This document shows positions 7,276 to 15,410 of a stretch of 64,000 nucleotides of DNA, in pieces. Each line of letters begins with the position of its first letter. The stretch's first letter is position 1. The DNA comes from Solirubrobacter pauli (GTDB lineage: Bacteria; Actinomycetota; Thermoleophilia; Solirubrobacterales; Solirubrobacteraceae): the NCBI RefSeq assembly GCF_003633755.1, contig NZ_RBIL01000001.1:2341426-2405425 (forward strand), in the 5' to 3' direction. Under the pieces are notes generated by a model. It made no database searches and was not told the DNA's origin. It was given only the letters and a program-made list of their open reading frames with translations. The translations under genes were made by a program, and so were the position numbers.

Positions 7276-9309
7276 TCAGTGCTCCACGGTGTAGAGGCGC
7301 CACTCGCGGGACGCGCCCGCCAGCGGCAGCTCGACCGCGCCGCGCTCGGAGAACTCGATGCCGCTGCCCGCGACCAGATCCTGCACGGTGCTCGTCGCCA
7401 GGATCTCGCCCGCGGTGGCGGCGCGCGCCACGCCCGCCGCGATCTCCAGCGCCGGGCCGCCGAGCCGGCCGTCGACGAGCTCGCACTCCCCGGTGTGCAC
7501 GCCGGCGCGCAGGCGCGGGATCGCCTCGGCGAGCGTGGACGCGCAGCGCACCGCGCGGGCGGGGCCGTCGAAGCTCGCACGGAACCGACCGGGAGGTGCG
7601 TCGAGCGGCTGGCCACGGAAGCGCGCCAGCGCCGCTCGGGCGATCGCCAGGTCGGGTTCGGGCACGTCGGCGTCCAGCACGGTGGTGAGGATGAGGTTCG
7701 GCTCGACGTCCTGGGCGCGCAGGTCCGCGAGGAAGCGCTCGATCGCCTCGAGCACCGCGCCTTGGTCGCCCTCCCACGGCAGGTGGTCGGAGCCGGGCGC
7801 CTCGACGACGTGCGCGCCGGGCAGCCGGGCGCCCATGTACCGGCTCGCCTCGCGCAGGTACTCCTGCGCCCGGTAGACGACGAGCGACGGCACCCGCACC
7901 GTCCCGAGCACGTGGCGGACGTCGATCTCCTCGTTCATGTCCGTGATCGCGGCGACCGCCGCGGGCGACGCGCCGCGCACGAGGTAGGACGTGTACCAGT
8001 CGATCGCGGCCTCGTCGGTGGCGATCGTCGGCGCGCGCTCCCGCAGGAAGCGCTCGACGGCGTAGCGTCCCCACTGCTCGGCCGTCGGCCGCAGCCAGCC
8101 GTCCTGCTCGGCGCGGCGGCCGATCGGGTAGTCCGGCGCCCAGTTGCGCCGAGCGTAGGCGCCGAGCGTGACGAGCGCCTGCGTGCGGTCGGGGTGCGTG
8201 GCGGCGAACAGCGTGCACATCGGCCCGCCCTCGCTCACCCCGACGACCACGGCCCGCTCCGCGCCGACGGCGTCCATCACCGCGCGCACGTCGTCCATCC
8301 GCTCCTCGAGCGAGGCGATCCCGAGCACGCGGTCGGAGAGGCCGGTGCCGCGCTTGTCGAACAGGATCAGCCGCCCGAGCTTCGCGAGCCCGCGGTAGAA
8401 GGACGCGAGCGCGGGCCATTCCCACCCGGGCTGGAACGAGCAGATGAAGCCGTGGACGAAGATGATGTCCAGCGGGCCGTCGCCGACCACCTGGTAGGCG
8501 ATCGAGTAGCCGCCGACGCTCTGCACGTAGCGGATCGGCTCGAGCTTGAGCGCGGCCTCGTCCGACGTCTCCTCGCGCCCGTCCAGCCCGGCGTCCTGGC
8601 GCAGGATCCGGCGCTCGAGCTCGCGCATCCGCGCCGACGGCTCCAACCCGAGCTCCTCGTTGAGCGTCTCCCGGTACGCGTGGTAGACGGCCAGCGCGTC
8701 CGCCTCCCGGCCCGAGCGGTAGAGCGCGACCATCAGCTGCGCGCGCAGCCGCTCGCGCAGCGGGTTCGCGGCGACGTGGCTCTCGAGCTCCCCGACCAGG
8801 TCGGCGTGCCGGCCGAGCTGGAGGTCGGCGTCCACCCGGTCCTCGACGCACACCAGCAGCCGCTCGCGCAGGTGCGCGGCCTCGACGAGCGCGAACGGCT
8901 CGGAGAACTCGGCGAGCGCCGGGCCACGCCACAGGTCGAGCGCGGCGGCGAACCGGTCCGACGCGGTCGCCGCGTCACCGTGCTCGAGCGCCTGCCGGCC
9001 CTCCCGCCGCAGCCGCTCGAACCGGTCGAGGTCGAGCGGCAGCTCCAGCGCGTACCCGGGCGGCCGCGTGTGCAGCGTGCCCGGCGGCAGCGCCTTCCGC
9101 AGCGCCGACACGTGGATGTGGACCATCTTCACCGCCGACTCCGGGACCTCTTCGCCCCACAGGTCGTCCACGAGCTGGTCGACGGACACGGTGCGGCCGG
9201 CGTCCAACGCCAGCCGCGCGAGCAGCGCCCGCGGCTTGCGCCCGCCGAGCTTGAGCGCCTCGCCGCCGCCGTCCACGACCTCGAGCGGTCCCAGTAGTCG
9301 CAGCTCCAC
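7276..9309 (-). CDS. SARP/BTAD regulator fused to alpha/beta-hydrolase and degenerate nucleotidyl-cyclase domains
   Basis: Product is 677 residues. Residues 1-95 are an OmpR-like winged helix of the SARP type (GRKPRALLARLAL, HIHVSALRKALP). Residues 95-240 are a BTAD tetratricopeptide-like region. Residues ~258-530 are an alpha/beta hydrolase with oxyanion region FVHGF, nucleophile Ser359 in GVSEGG and His509 in GSDHLPW; the usual acid position reads RAQE instead of RxGD. Residues ~536-677 match the C-terminal half of class III cyclases (RAGVHTGECELVDG), but are shortened near the N-terminus and read APPGRF where AGDGF is expected, losing a metal-binding Asp. It is thus probably a ligand-sensing activator rather than an active cyclase. 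Start is GTG at 9309. Confidence 0.85.
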   Translation of the reverse strand: MELRLLGPLEVVDGGGEALKLGGRKPRALLARLALDAGRTVSVDQLVDDLWGEEVPESAVKMVHIHVSALRKALPPGTLHTRPPGYALELPLDLDRFERLRREGRQALEHGDAATASDRFAAALDLWRGPALAEFSEPFALVEAAHLRERLLVCVEDRVDADLQLGRHADLVGELESHVAANPLRERLRAQLMVALYRSGREADALAVYHAYRETLNEELGLEPSARMRELERRILRQDAGLDGREETSDEAALKLEPIRYVQSVGGYSIAYQVVGDGPLDIIFVHGFICSFQPGWEWPALASFYRGLAKLGRLILFDKRGTGLSDRVLGIASLEERMDDVRAVMDAVGAERAVVVGVSEGGPMCTLFAATHPDRTQALVTLGAYARRNWAPDYPIGRRAEQDGWLRPTAEQWGRYAVERFLRERAPTIATDEAAIDWYTSYLVRGASPAAVAAITDMNEEIDVRHVLGTVRVPSLVVYRAQEYLREASRYMGARLPGAHVVEAPGSDHLPWEGDQGAVLEAIERFLADLRAQDVEPNLILTTVLDADVPEPDLAIARAALARFRGQPLDAPPGRFRASFDGPARAVRCASTLAEAIPRLRAGVHTGECELVDGRLGGPALEIAAGVARAATAGEILATSTVQDLVAGSGIEFSERGAVELPLAGASREWRLYTVEH

Positions 9310-9319
9310 GGCCAGACGC

Positions 9320-9367
9320 TACCGGCTCACGGTAAACGCCTGCCAGCCGTTTACCGGACGCCTACTG
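9320..9367. promoter_or_regulatory. Divergent operator between SARP fusion gene and flavin reductase gene
   Basis: Inverted repeat CGGTAAACG (9330-9338) and CGTTTACCG (9348-9356) with a 9-base spacer, plus an extra TACCG at 9320-9324, lies in the 95-base divergent gap. To the right the arm is followed by a possible -10 (CTACTG, 9362-9367), to the left by TAGCGT. The same CGGTAAACG occurs at 7259-7267 upstream of the osmC-like gene. Confidence 0.55.
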
Positions 9368-9404
9368 CCCGTTGGCCCGCCTGCGGTCCACTGGCGCCCT
9401 CCCC

Positions 9405-9866
9405 ATGACGCCCTCCTACCGCCACGCCCTCAACGCGACCGTGACCGGCGTGACCATCGTCACCACCCGCCTCGCCGGGATCCCCTTCGGCGAGACCGTC
9501 ACCGCGCTCAGCTCCCTCTCCGACGAGCCCCCGCTGCTCCTCGTGACCGTCTCCCCCACGCTCGCGATCGCCATCCGCTCCCGCGGCGCGTTCGCCGCCA
9601 ACGTCCTGGGCGACCACCAGGCGGACCTGGCCGAGACCTTCCGCGCCGTCGACCCGAGATTCGACCCGCGCGACTGGTGGCCGGTGTCCGGGGGCGGACT
9701 CCCCCGCCTGCACGGCGCCGCCGCCCGGTTCGAGTGCGAGGTGGACCGCGTCCACGAGGCGGGCGAGCGTGTGCTGGTCATCGGCGCGGTGACCCGCGCG
9801 GTGCGAGGCACGACGGCGCCGCTGGCGTTCGTACGGCGAGGCTACGCGGCGCCGCTCGCGGCCTAG
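9405..9866 (+). CDS. Flavin reductase-like domain protein
   Basis: Product is 153 residues, of the FMN-binding split-barrel flavin reductase family (HpaC/HsaB type), which reduces FMN or FAD with NAD(P)H for a partner oxygenase. Family features are TGVTIVTTR near the start, then SSLSDEPPLLLVTVSP, FAANVLGD, and HGAAARFECEVDR. I choose ATG at 9405, giving MTPSYRHALNATVTGV; an in-frame ATG-less extension to 9372 would consume the operator-proximal region. It is transcribed away from the SARP fusion gene. Its stop shares the palindrome CTAG with the convergent fliI stop. No partner oxygenase is in the window. Confidence 0.78.
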   Translation: MTPSYRHALNATVTGVTIVTTRLAGIPFGETVTALSSLSDEPPLLLVTVSPTLAIAIRSRGAFAANVLGDHQADLAETFRAVDPRFDPRDWWPVSGGGLPRLHGAAARFECEVDRVHEAGERVLVIGAVTRAVRGTTAPLAFVRRGYAAPLAA

Positions 9867-11350
9867 GACGGGATGTGCAGCGGCGGGATCGCGTTGTGCA
9901 ACGGCATGCCACCGTCGGCGCCGTTGCCGGCGGCCATCGCCGCGGCCGGGTCGATGACGTGGCCGTTGAGCACGGGCGCCTCCCAGGTGCCGCTCAGCTG
10001 GGCGAGCTGGGCCAGCGTCGCGTCGGCCGACTCGGCCGAGGAGGGCTCGGTGACGAGCTGCTTGAGGAAGCCGTCGATCGGGTCGCGGGCCTCGATGGCC
10101 GCGTCGATCTGCGGATCGGAGCCGGGCTGGTAGGCGCCGATCGAGATGAGGTCGGCCTTCTCCTTGTAGGTGGCCATGAGCTTGCGGACCTCGTTGCCGG
10201 CGGCGCGGACGTCGGGCGTGGTGATCTCGCCGACCAGGCGCGAGACGGAGGCCAACACGTCGACCGCGGGGTAGTGGCCCGCGTGAGCGAGGTGGCGCGA
10301 GAGCACGATGTGGCCGTCGAGGATGCCTCGGACGGCGTCGGCGATCGGCTCGTTCATGTCGTCGCCGTCGACGAGCACGGTGTAGAGCGCGGTGATCGAG
10401 CCGGAGGGCGAGGTGCCGGTGCGCTCGAGGAGCTTCGGGAGCATCGCGAAGACGGACGGGGTGTAGCCGCGGGTGGCGGGCGGCTCGCCGATGGCCAGGC
10501 CGACTTCGCGCTGGGCCATGGCGAAGCGCGTGACGGAGTCCATCATCATCATCACGTTCTTGCCCTGATCGCGGAAGTACTCCGCGATCGCGGTGGCGGT
10601 GAACGCGGCCTTCAGGCGGACCAGCGCGGGCTGGTCGGAGGTGGCGCAGACGACGACGCTGCGCGCGAGGCCCTCCTCGCCGAGGTCGCGCTGCATGAAC
10701 TCGAGGACCTCTCGACCGCGCTCGCCGACCAGGCAGATGACGTTGATCTCCTCCGAGGTCGACCGGGCGATCATGCCCAGGAGCGAGGACTTGCCGACGC
10801 CGGAGCCGGCGAAGATGCCGATGCGCTGGCCGCGCCCGCAGGGCACGAACGCGTCGAGCGAGCGCACGCCGAGCGAGACGCGCTCGTGGATGCGCGGACG
10901 GGAGAGCGGATCGGGCGGCGCCTGCTCGGCCGGGTACCAGCTCGTGTGCTCGATCGGGCCCTTGCCGTCGAGCGGGTTGCCGAGGCCGTCGAGCGCGCGG
11001 CCGAGGAGCGCATCGCTCACGTCGACCTTCAGCGGCTGGCCGGTCGCGACCACCTTGGAGCCGGGGCCGATGCCCTTGGGCTCGCCGAGCGGCATCAGCA
11101 GCGTGCGGCCCTGGCGGAAGCCGACGACCTCCGCGGGCACGGACGCGCGCCCACGGCCGGTCTCGATCGTGCAGACCTCGCCGACCTCGGCCTCCAGGCC
11201 GGTGGCCTCGGTGATCAGGCCGATCAGGTCGACGACACGGCCGGTGCGCCGGTGCAGGTCCGCCTCGCGGATCGCGAGCGTGGCCTCGTCAAGCAGGTCA
11301 TCTTCGGCAGCGCCGACCGCGTCGAGCGCGCTCTCCATCAGCGAGAACAT
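9863..11350 (-). CDS. fliI: Flagellum-specific ATP synthase FliI
   Basis: Product is 495 residues, the export ATPase at the base of the flagellar type III apparatus. A beta-barrel domain at ~30-115 is followed by the ATPase core with Walker A AGSGVGKSS at 181-189, MMMMDSVTRFAMAQREVG (Walker B region), and GEPPATRGYTPSVFA. It is longer than the 457-residue Salmonella protein owing to an acidic N-terminal helix and a C-terminal tail. ATG at 11350 is the first possible start, since an in-frame TAG directly precedes it. A FliA-like -10 ends eight bases upstream, pointing to leaderless translation. fliJ, normally next, lies 5.7 kb away. Confidence 0.93.
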   Translation of the reverse strand: MFSLMESALDAVGAAEDDLLDEATLAIREADLHRRTGRVVDLIGLITEATGLEAEVGEVCTIETGRGRASVPAEVVGFRQGRTLLMPLGEPKGIGPGSKVVATGQPLKVDVSDALLGRALDGLGNPLDGKGPIEHTSWYPAEQAPPDPLSRPRIHERVSLGVRSLDAFVPCGRGQRIGIFAGSGVGKSSLLGMIARSTSEEINVICLVGERGREVLEFMQRDLGEEGLARSVVVCATSDQPALVRLKAAFTATAIAEYFRDQGKNVMMMMDSVTRFAMAQREVGLAIGEPPATRGYTPSVFAMLPKLLERTGTSPSGSITALYTVLVDGDDMNEPIADAVRGILDGHIVLSRHLAHAGHYPAVDVLASVSRLVGEITTPDVRAAGNEVRKLMATYKEKADLISIGAYQPGSDPQIDAAIEARDPIDGFLKQLVTEPSSAESADATLAQLAQLSGTWEAPVLNGHVIDPAAAMAAGNGADGGMPLHNAIPPLHIPS

Positions 11351-11358
11351 CTAGGTCC

Positions 11359-11385
11359 GTATCGGCCGCGGGGGGCGGAACTTGA
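11359..11385 (-). promoter_or_regulatory. Candidate FliA-type promoter of fliI
   Basis: On the minus strand, TCAA (11385-11382), 15 bases, then GCCGATAC (11366-11359), eight bases before the fliI ATG. It is inside the flgB-fliI unit, so it would be an internal promoter. Confidence 0.55.
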
Positions 11386-11389
11386 GCCG

Positions 11390-12037
11390 CTAGGCCTTGG
11401 GCGACCGAGCGGACCGCTTGGCGGAGGGCTTCGCCAGCGCGGCCGCGACGACCTCGGTCGCGCGCTCGAGCTTGGTCTCGATCCGCGCGTCCACGTCACC
11501 CACGGGCGTGCGCACGATGCAGCCGCCACGGCCGACGCGCCGCTCGGCCTCGATCACGCACTGGTCGATGCCGCCGAGCGTGGCCTTCAGCTCCTCGGCC
11601 GCGCCCTGGACGATCTCGAGATCCTCCGGGTTGACCATGACGATCACCCGCTCACGCTCGACGATCCCGCGCAGCGCGCCCTGGACCGAGTCCAGCACCC
11701 GCTCGGGCTGGACCGACAGCGCGCCGGCCAGCACCTTGGACGCGAGCGCCATGCCCAGCTCGACCGCGCGGCGCTCGAGCTCGGCGGCGGTGTCCACCTG
11801 CGCGGCGCGCACCTCCTCGGTGGCCGCGGCCAGCGCGGACAGCGCCGGGGCGAGCGCCTCGAGCGCCTCGTGGCGACCGGCGGCGTAGCCCTCCTCGAGG
11901 GCCTGGCGACGGATCTGGTCGGCCTCGGCACGCGCCTCGGCGAGCACGTCCATGACGGCCGCGGCCTGGTCGGCCGGCGACAGCTCGGGCGCCGGCGGCT
12001 CGAGCATCTCGAAGTCGAATTCAGCGACGAAGCCCAT
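11390..12037 (-). CDS. fliH: Flagellar assembly protein FliH
   Basis: Product is 215 residues, the FliI-binding stator-like regulator of the export ATPase. After an acidic, Pro-rich N-terminus comes a long helix (AEARAEADQIRRQALEEGY) and a C-terminal V-ATPase E-subunit-like domain containing VNPEDLEIV and RVGRGGCIVRTPVGDVDARI, the best conserved FliH signature. It ends with a basic tail. It starts two bases after the fliG stop, and fliI follows after 39 bases holding a putative internal promoter. Confidence 0.9.
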   Translation of the reverse strand: MGFVAEFDFEMLEPPAPELSPADQAAAVMDVLAEARAEADQIRRQALEEGYAAGRHEALEALAPALSALAAATEEVRAAQVDTAAELERRAVELGMALASKVLAGALSVQPERVLDSVQGALRGIVERERVIVMVNPEDLEIVQGAAEELKATLGGIDQCVIEAERRVGRGGCIVRTPVGDVDARIETKLERATEVVAAALAKPSAKRSARSPKA

Positions 12038-12039
12038 GG

Positions 12040-13086
12040 CTACACCAAGGCGTCCTCGCCGGACCCGCCACCGCGGGAGATGACGATCGCGCCGGCCTCC
12101 TCGAGGCGACGGACGACACCCACGATGCGGCCCTGGGCCTCTTCCACCACACGCTTGCGCTGCGGCGGCTGGAACTGGATCTCCTCCTTGAGGAGCTCCG
12201 CGCCACGCTCGGACATGTTGCCGAAGATCTTGCCCGCGACGTCGTCGCTGACGCCGCGCAGGGCGATCGCGAGGTCCTTCTGGTCGACCTCCTTGAGCAC
12301 CATCTGGATCGAGCGGTCGTCGAGCTTGACGACGTCCTCGAAGGTGAACAGCAGGAGGCGGATCTCCTCGGCCAGCTCGCCGTCGGCCTTGGCCAGCTCG
12401 TCGAGCACGTTGCGCTCGGTCGTCCGGTCGGAGCTGTTGAGGATGTCGGCCAGGGACTTGACGCCACCGGCGGCCGCGTACTCCTGCGAGCCGACCGCGG
12501 ACAGCCGCGAGCGCATGACGCTCTCGACGTGCGACACGACCTCCGGCCGGGTCTCGGCCATGAGCGCGATCCGCAGGGCCACGTCGGCCTGGATCTCCGG
12601 GTCGATGTCCGACAGCACCTGGGCGGCGAGCGTCGTGTGCAGGTTCGAGACCACCAGCGCGATCGTCTGCGGCGACTCGTTGCGCAGGAAGACCACGATC
12701 TGCTCGGCCGGCGTGCGGCGCAGGAACTCGAACGGACGGCGCTCGATCGTGGCGGCGAGGCGCCCGATGATCTCCTCCGCGCGATCCTCGCCCAGCGAGC
12801 GCATCAGCACGCTGCGGGCGTAGTCCACGCCACCCTCGGCGAGGTAGTCCTCGGCGAGGACCGACTCGACGGCCTCCGTGATCACGTCACGGCAGACCTC
12901 GGTTGGGATCTTCTGGGCCTTGGCGAGCTCGAGCGAGAGCGCCTCCACCTCGGACTCACCGAGGTACTTGAAGATCTCGCCGGCCCGCTGCTCGCCGATC
13001 GCGACGAGCAGGGCGGCGGCCTTCTGGATGCCCTTGAGGCCGGCGGCGGTGACCGCCGGCTTCTCGATGTCCTTCAGCGCGGCCAT
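12040..13086 (-). CDS. fliG: Flagellar motor switch protein FliG
   Basis: Product is 348 residues and forms the rotor ring that contacts the stators and FliF. The N-terminal domain (KAAALLVAIGEQRAGEIFKYL) binds FliF. The middle domain carries NESPQTIALVVSNL, equivalent to the EHPQ region. The C-terminal domain contains the torque helix with alternating charge, around LDDRSIQMVLKEVDQKDL, and SERGAELLKEEI. Length and order match the family. It lies between fliF and fliH with gaps of only 4 and 2 bases. Confidence 0.95.
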   Translation of the reverse strand: MAALKDIEKPAVTAAGLKGIQKAAALLVAIGEQRAGEIFKYLGESEVEALSLELAKAQKIPTEVCRDVITEAVESVLAEDYLAEGGVDYARSVLMRSLGEDRAEEIIGRLAATIERRPFEFLRRTPAEQIVVFLRNESPQTIALVVSNLHTTLAAQVLSDIDPEIQADVALRIALMAETRPEVVSHVESVMRSRLSAVGSQEYAAAGGVKSLADILNSSDRTTERNVLDELAKADGELAEEIRLLLFTFEDVVKLDDRSIQMVLKEVDQKDLAIALRGVSDDVAGKIFGNMSERGAELLKEEIQFQPPQRKRVVEEAQGRIVGVVRRLEEAGAIVISRGGGSGEDALV

Positions 13087-13090
13087 CTGA

Positions 13091-14635
13091 CTAGTCCTCC
13101 GCCATCCAGGCCTTGACCTGCGCGGCGACGCGCTCGGGCTCGCGCTCCATCAGCTGGTCGAGCTGATGCATGCTGGCGTCCGGAGCGCGCGGCGGCAGCA
13201 TGGCCGTCGAGGCGTTGTCGAGCGTGAAGTTCTGGCCGGCGCCCGCCTCGAGCTGAGCCAGCGACACCGGCTCGGAGATCTCCGTCAGCCAGGCCGGCGT
13301 CAGGTTCTCGTTCTCGCGCTTGCGCATGCCGCGGGTCATGAAGAAGAGGAACAGCAGCGCCGCCAGGCCGAGGCCGACCCACTTGAGCGGACCGAGCAGC
13401 GTCGTCGGCACCGGGCCCGCCTTGGGCGTCTCCGCCTTGGCGAACGCGAACTGCGTCGAGGTGATCGTGTCGCCGCGCTGCGTGTCGACGCCGGCGGCGG
13501 TCGCGACCGTGTTCTTGAGCGCGGTCGCCACGTCGGCCGGGACCGACTTGTCGAGGATCAGGGCGACGTTCATCTTGTTGACCTCGCCCGGGGCCTTCTT
13601 GGTCTTGGTGACCTTCTTGTTGACGCCGTTGACGGTCGTCTGCTTCTTGTTCTCGTAGTTGCCGCCGGCGCCCGCGCCGTTGTTCCCGTTGTCGGAGTAG
13701 GTCGGGACGTTGCGGCCGGTGCCGGCCGTGCCACCCGCGCCGGCGGCGTTCGCGCCTTCCATCTTCTCGGACTCGATCGTCTCGGTCAGCGGAGTGCTCT
13801 GGCCGCCGTACGTCTCGGACTCCTCGGTCGTGTCGTCCACGTTGAGGTCGGCGTTGACGGTGACCTTGGCCTTGTTCGGGCCGAGCGTCTGGGCGAGCAT
13901 CGCGTTGATGGCCGCCTCCTTCTGGCGGGCGAAGCGCGCCTCGGCGGCCTGCTTGGTGCCGCTGCCGGTCGCGCCGGCCTCGTCGGACGGCCACAGGATC
14001 GTGCCGGTGGAGTCGGTGATGGTGACGTTCGCGCTCTTCAGGCCCTTCACGGAGGAGGCGACGGTCTGCGCCATGCCGCGCACGGCGCCCGGCTCGAGCG
14101 TGTCGGCCGTGTTGCCGAGCTGCACGGAGGCGGTCGCGGCCGAGGCCTCGTCCTGGAAGAGGTCGTCCTGCGGCATCACGACCTGGACCTGCGGGTTCGA
14201 GACGCCCTGCACGCTGGCCAGCGTCTTGCCGATCTCGCCCTCCAGCGCACGCTGGTAGGTGACCTGCTGCTGGAACTGCGAAGCGCCGAGCTTGCTCTGG
14301 TCGAGCAGGGTGTAGCCCTCGTCGGAGCCGCCGCCGCCCGTGGTCCCGACACCCTGCGAGGCGAGCGCGATGCGCGCCTGCGCCATCGAGGCCTTCTGCA
14401 CCGCGAGCGCCGTGCCGTTGTTCTGGAGCTCGTAGGCGATGCCCTGCTCGTCGAGCGCCGCGGTGATCTTGCCCGTCTGGGCGGGATCGAGGCCCGAGGC
14501 GATCGTCGAGTACGCCGGCGCCGTCGCGATCTTGAGCAGCAGGAAGGCGATCGCCAGGATGGCGAAGGCCGACACGCCGAGGATCGCCTTGGTCTTGGCG
14601 GGCAGGGCGAGGATGTTCTGGATGAAGGGCGGCAT
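13091..14635 (-). CDS. fliF: Flagellar MS-ring protein FliF
   Basis: Product is 514 residues and builds the membrane ring on which the basal body forms. Transmembrane segments are at about 19-38 (AILGVSAFAILAIAFLLLKI) and about 435-452 (LGLAALLFLFFMTRG). The periplasmic part has the ring-building motifs GTALAVQKASMAQARIALAS and the SNPQVQVVMPQDDLF region. A Gly/Asn-rich linker at ~300-330 is characteristic. The short C-terminal tail ends in acidic residues (AWMAED), the FliG-binding part. It lies between fliE and fliG. Confidence 0.95.
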   Translation of the reverse strand: MPPFIQNILALPAKTKAILGVSAFAILAIAFLLLKIATAPAYSTIASGLDPAQTGKITAALDEQGIAYELQNNGTALAVQKASMAQARIALASQGVGTTGGGGSDEGYTLLDQSKLGASQFQQQVTYQRALEGEIGKTLASVQGVSNPQVQVVMPQDDLFQDEASAATASVQLGNTADTLEPGAVRGMAQTVASSVKGLKSANVTITDSTGTILWPSDEAGATGSGTKQAAEARFARQKEAAINAMLAQTLGPNKAKVTVNADLNVDDTTEESETYGGQSTPLTETIESEKMEGANAAGAGGTAGTGRNVPTYSDNGNNGAGAGGNYENKKQTTVNGVNKKVTKTKKAPGEVNKMNVALILDKSVPADVATALKNTVATAAGVDTQRGDTITSTQFAFAKAETPKAGPVPTTLLGPLKWVGLGLAALLFLFFMTRGMRKRENENLTPAWLTEISEPVSLAQLEAGAGQNFTLDNASTAMLPPRAPDASMHQLDQLMEREPERVAAQVKAWMAED

Positions 14636-14643
14636 GACTTAGA

Positions 14644-14964
14644 TCAGACCTGCGTCTGGAAGATGGTCTGGACGGCCTCGACGGCCTTCGTGCGGATCTG
14701 GCTGGCCATCTGCATCGAGAGCTGGGCGCGCTCGACCGCCATGACCACGGCGGTGGGATCGGTCGCCTTGCCGGTGGCCAGGTCCTGCGCCGCGGTGGCG
14801 GCCTCGGCCTGCGTGTTCTGCAGGCCCTGGATCGCATCGCCGAGCATCGAGCCGAAGCCCGAGCCACCCTCGGTGGCGGTCGGCGGCTTGGTGATCGAGC
14901 CGATCGAACCGATGGAGCCGATCGAGCTGGCGCCGGTGACGGCGGAAGTCGGATCGATGGTCAT
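14644..14964 (-). CDS. fliE: Flagellar hook-basal body complex protein FliE
   Basis: Product is 106 residues, linking the MS ring to the rod. The C-terminal half has the family pattern ATDPTAVVMAVERAQLSMQM followed by KAVEAVQTIFQTQV. The N-terminal 45 residues are low complexity, with a four-fold SIG repeat. ATG at 14964 overlaps the flgC stop (TAATG). It lies between flgC and fliF as expected. Confidence 0.92.
   Translation of the reverse strand: MTIDPTSAVTGASSIGSIGSIGSITKPPTATEGGSGFGSMLGDAIQGLQNTQAEAATAAQDLATGKATDPTAVVMAVERAQLSMQMASQIRTKAVEAVQTIFQTQV
14893..14928. repeat. Four 9-bp tandem repeats in fliE
   Basis: Four in-frame copies of a unit close to GATCGAGCC (14893, 14902, 14911, 14920), differing at one or two bases each, encode the SIG tripeptide repeated near the FliE N-terminus. 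Confidence 0.85.
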
Positions 14965-15410
14965 TAGCGGAGGATCTCCAGGGTCTTGGCAAACATCTGC
15001 TTGGCGGCCGTCATCGCGGTCACGTTGGCCTCGTAGGCGCGCTGCGCGTCGATCAGGTCGACCATCTCGGTGACCGTGTCGACGTTGGGCATGCGCACGT
15101 AGCCCTCTTCGTTCGCGTCGGGGTGGCCGGGGTCGTAGACGAGCTTCCCGTTCGTCTGGTCCTCCGTGATCTCCGTCGCCTGGACGCCGCCGGGCGCGAC
15201 GCCCGAGGTGCCCATGGCGCGCGAGAGCTGCGAGCCGAACGTGCCGGGCTGGCCGACCGCGCGCAGCGTGACCTCCTTGCGGCGGTACGGGTTCCCGTCC
15301 GCGCCCTTGGTGGTCTCGGCGTTCGCGATGTTCTCCGCCGTGACGTTCATCCGGAGCCGCTGCGCCGTGAGCGCGGACCCCGAGATCTCCATGCCGCCGA
15401 ACATGCTCAT
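14964..15410 (-). CDS. flgC: Flagellar basal-body rod protein FlgC
   Basis: Product is 148 residues, a proximal rod subunit exported by the flagellar apparatus. The N-terminus (FGGMEISGSALTAQRLRMNV followed by ENIANAETT) and the C-terminus (EMVDLIDAQRAYEANVTAM) are the paired helical D0 segments of rod proteins, and YVRMPNVDTVTEMV is specific to FlgC. ATG at 15410 overlaps the flgB stop by one base, so the two are translationally coupled. Confidence 0.94.
   Translation of the reverse strand: MSMFGGMEISGSALTAQRLRMNVTAENIANAETTKGADGNPYRRKEVTLRAVGQPGTFGSQLSRAMGTSGVAPGGVQATEITEDQTNGKLVYDPGHPDANEEGYVRMPNVDTVTEMVDLIDAQRAYEANVTAMTAAKQMFAKTLEILR

Noticed and set aside
9068-12823. A 1251-codon open frame on the plus strand
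   Set aside because: It runs antisense across the SARP gene, fliI, fliH and fliG, is Arg/Gly/Ala-rich and has no domain; the minus-strand genes are clear. A shadow of high GC content.
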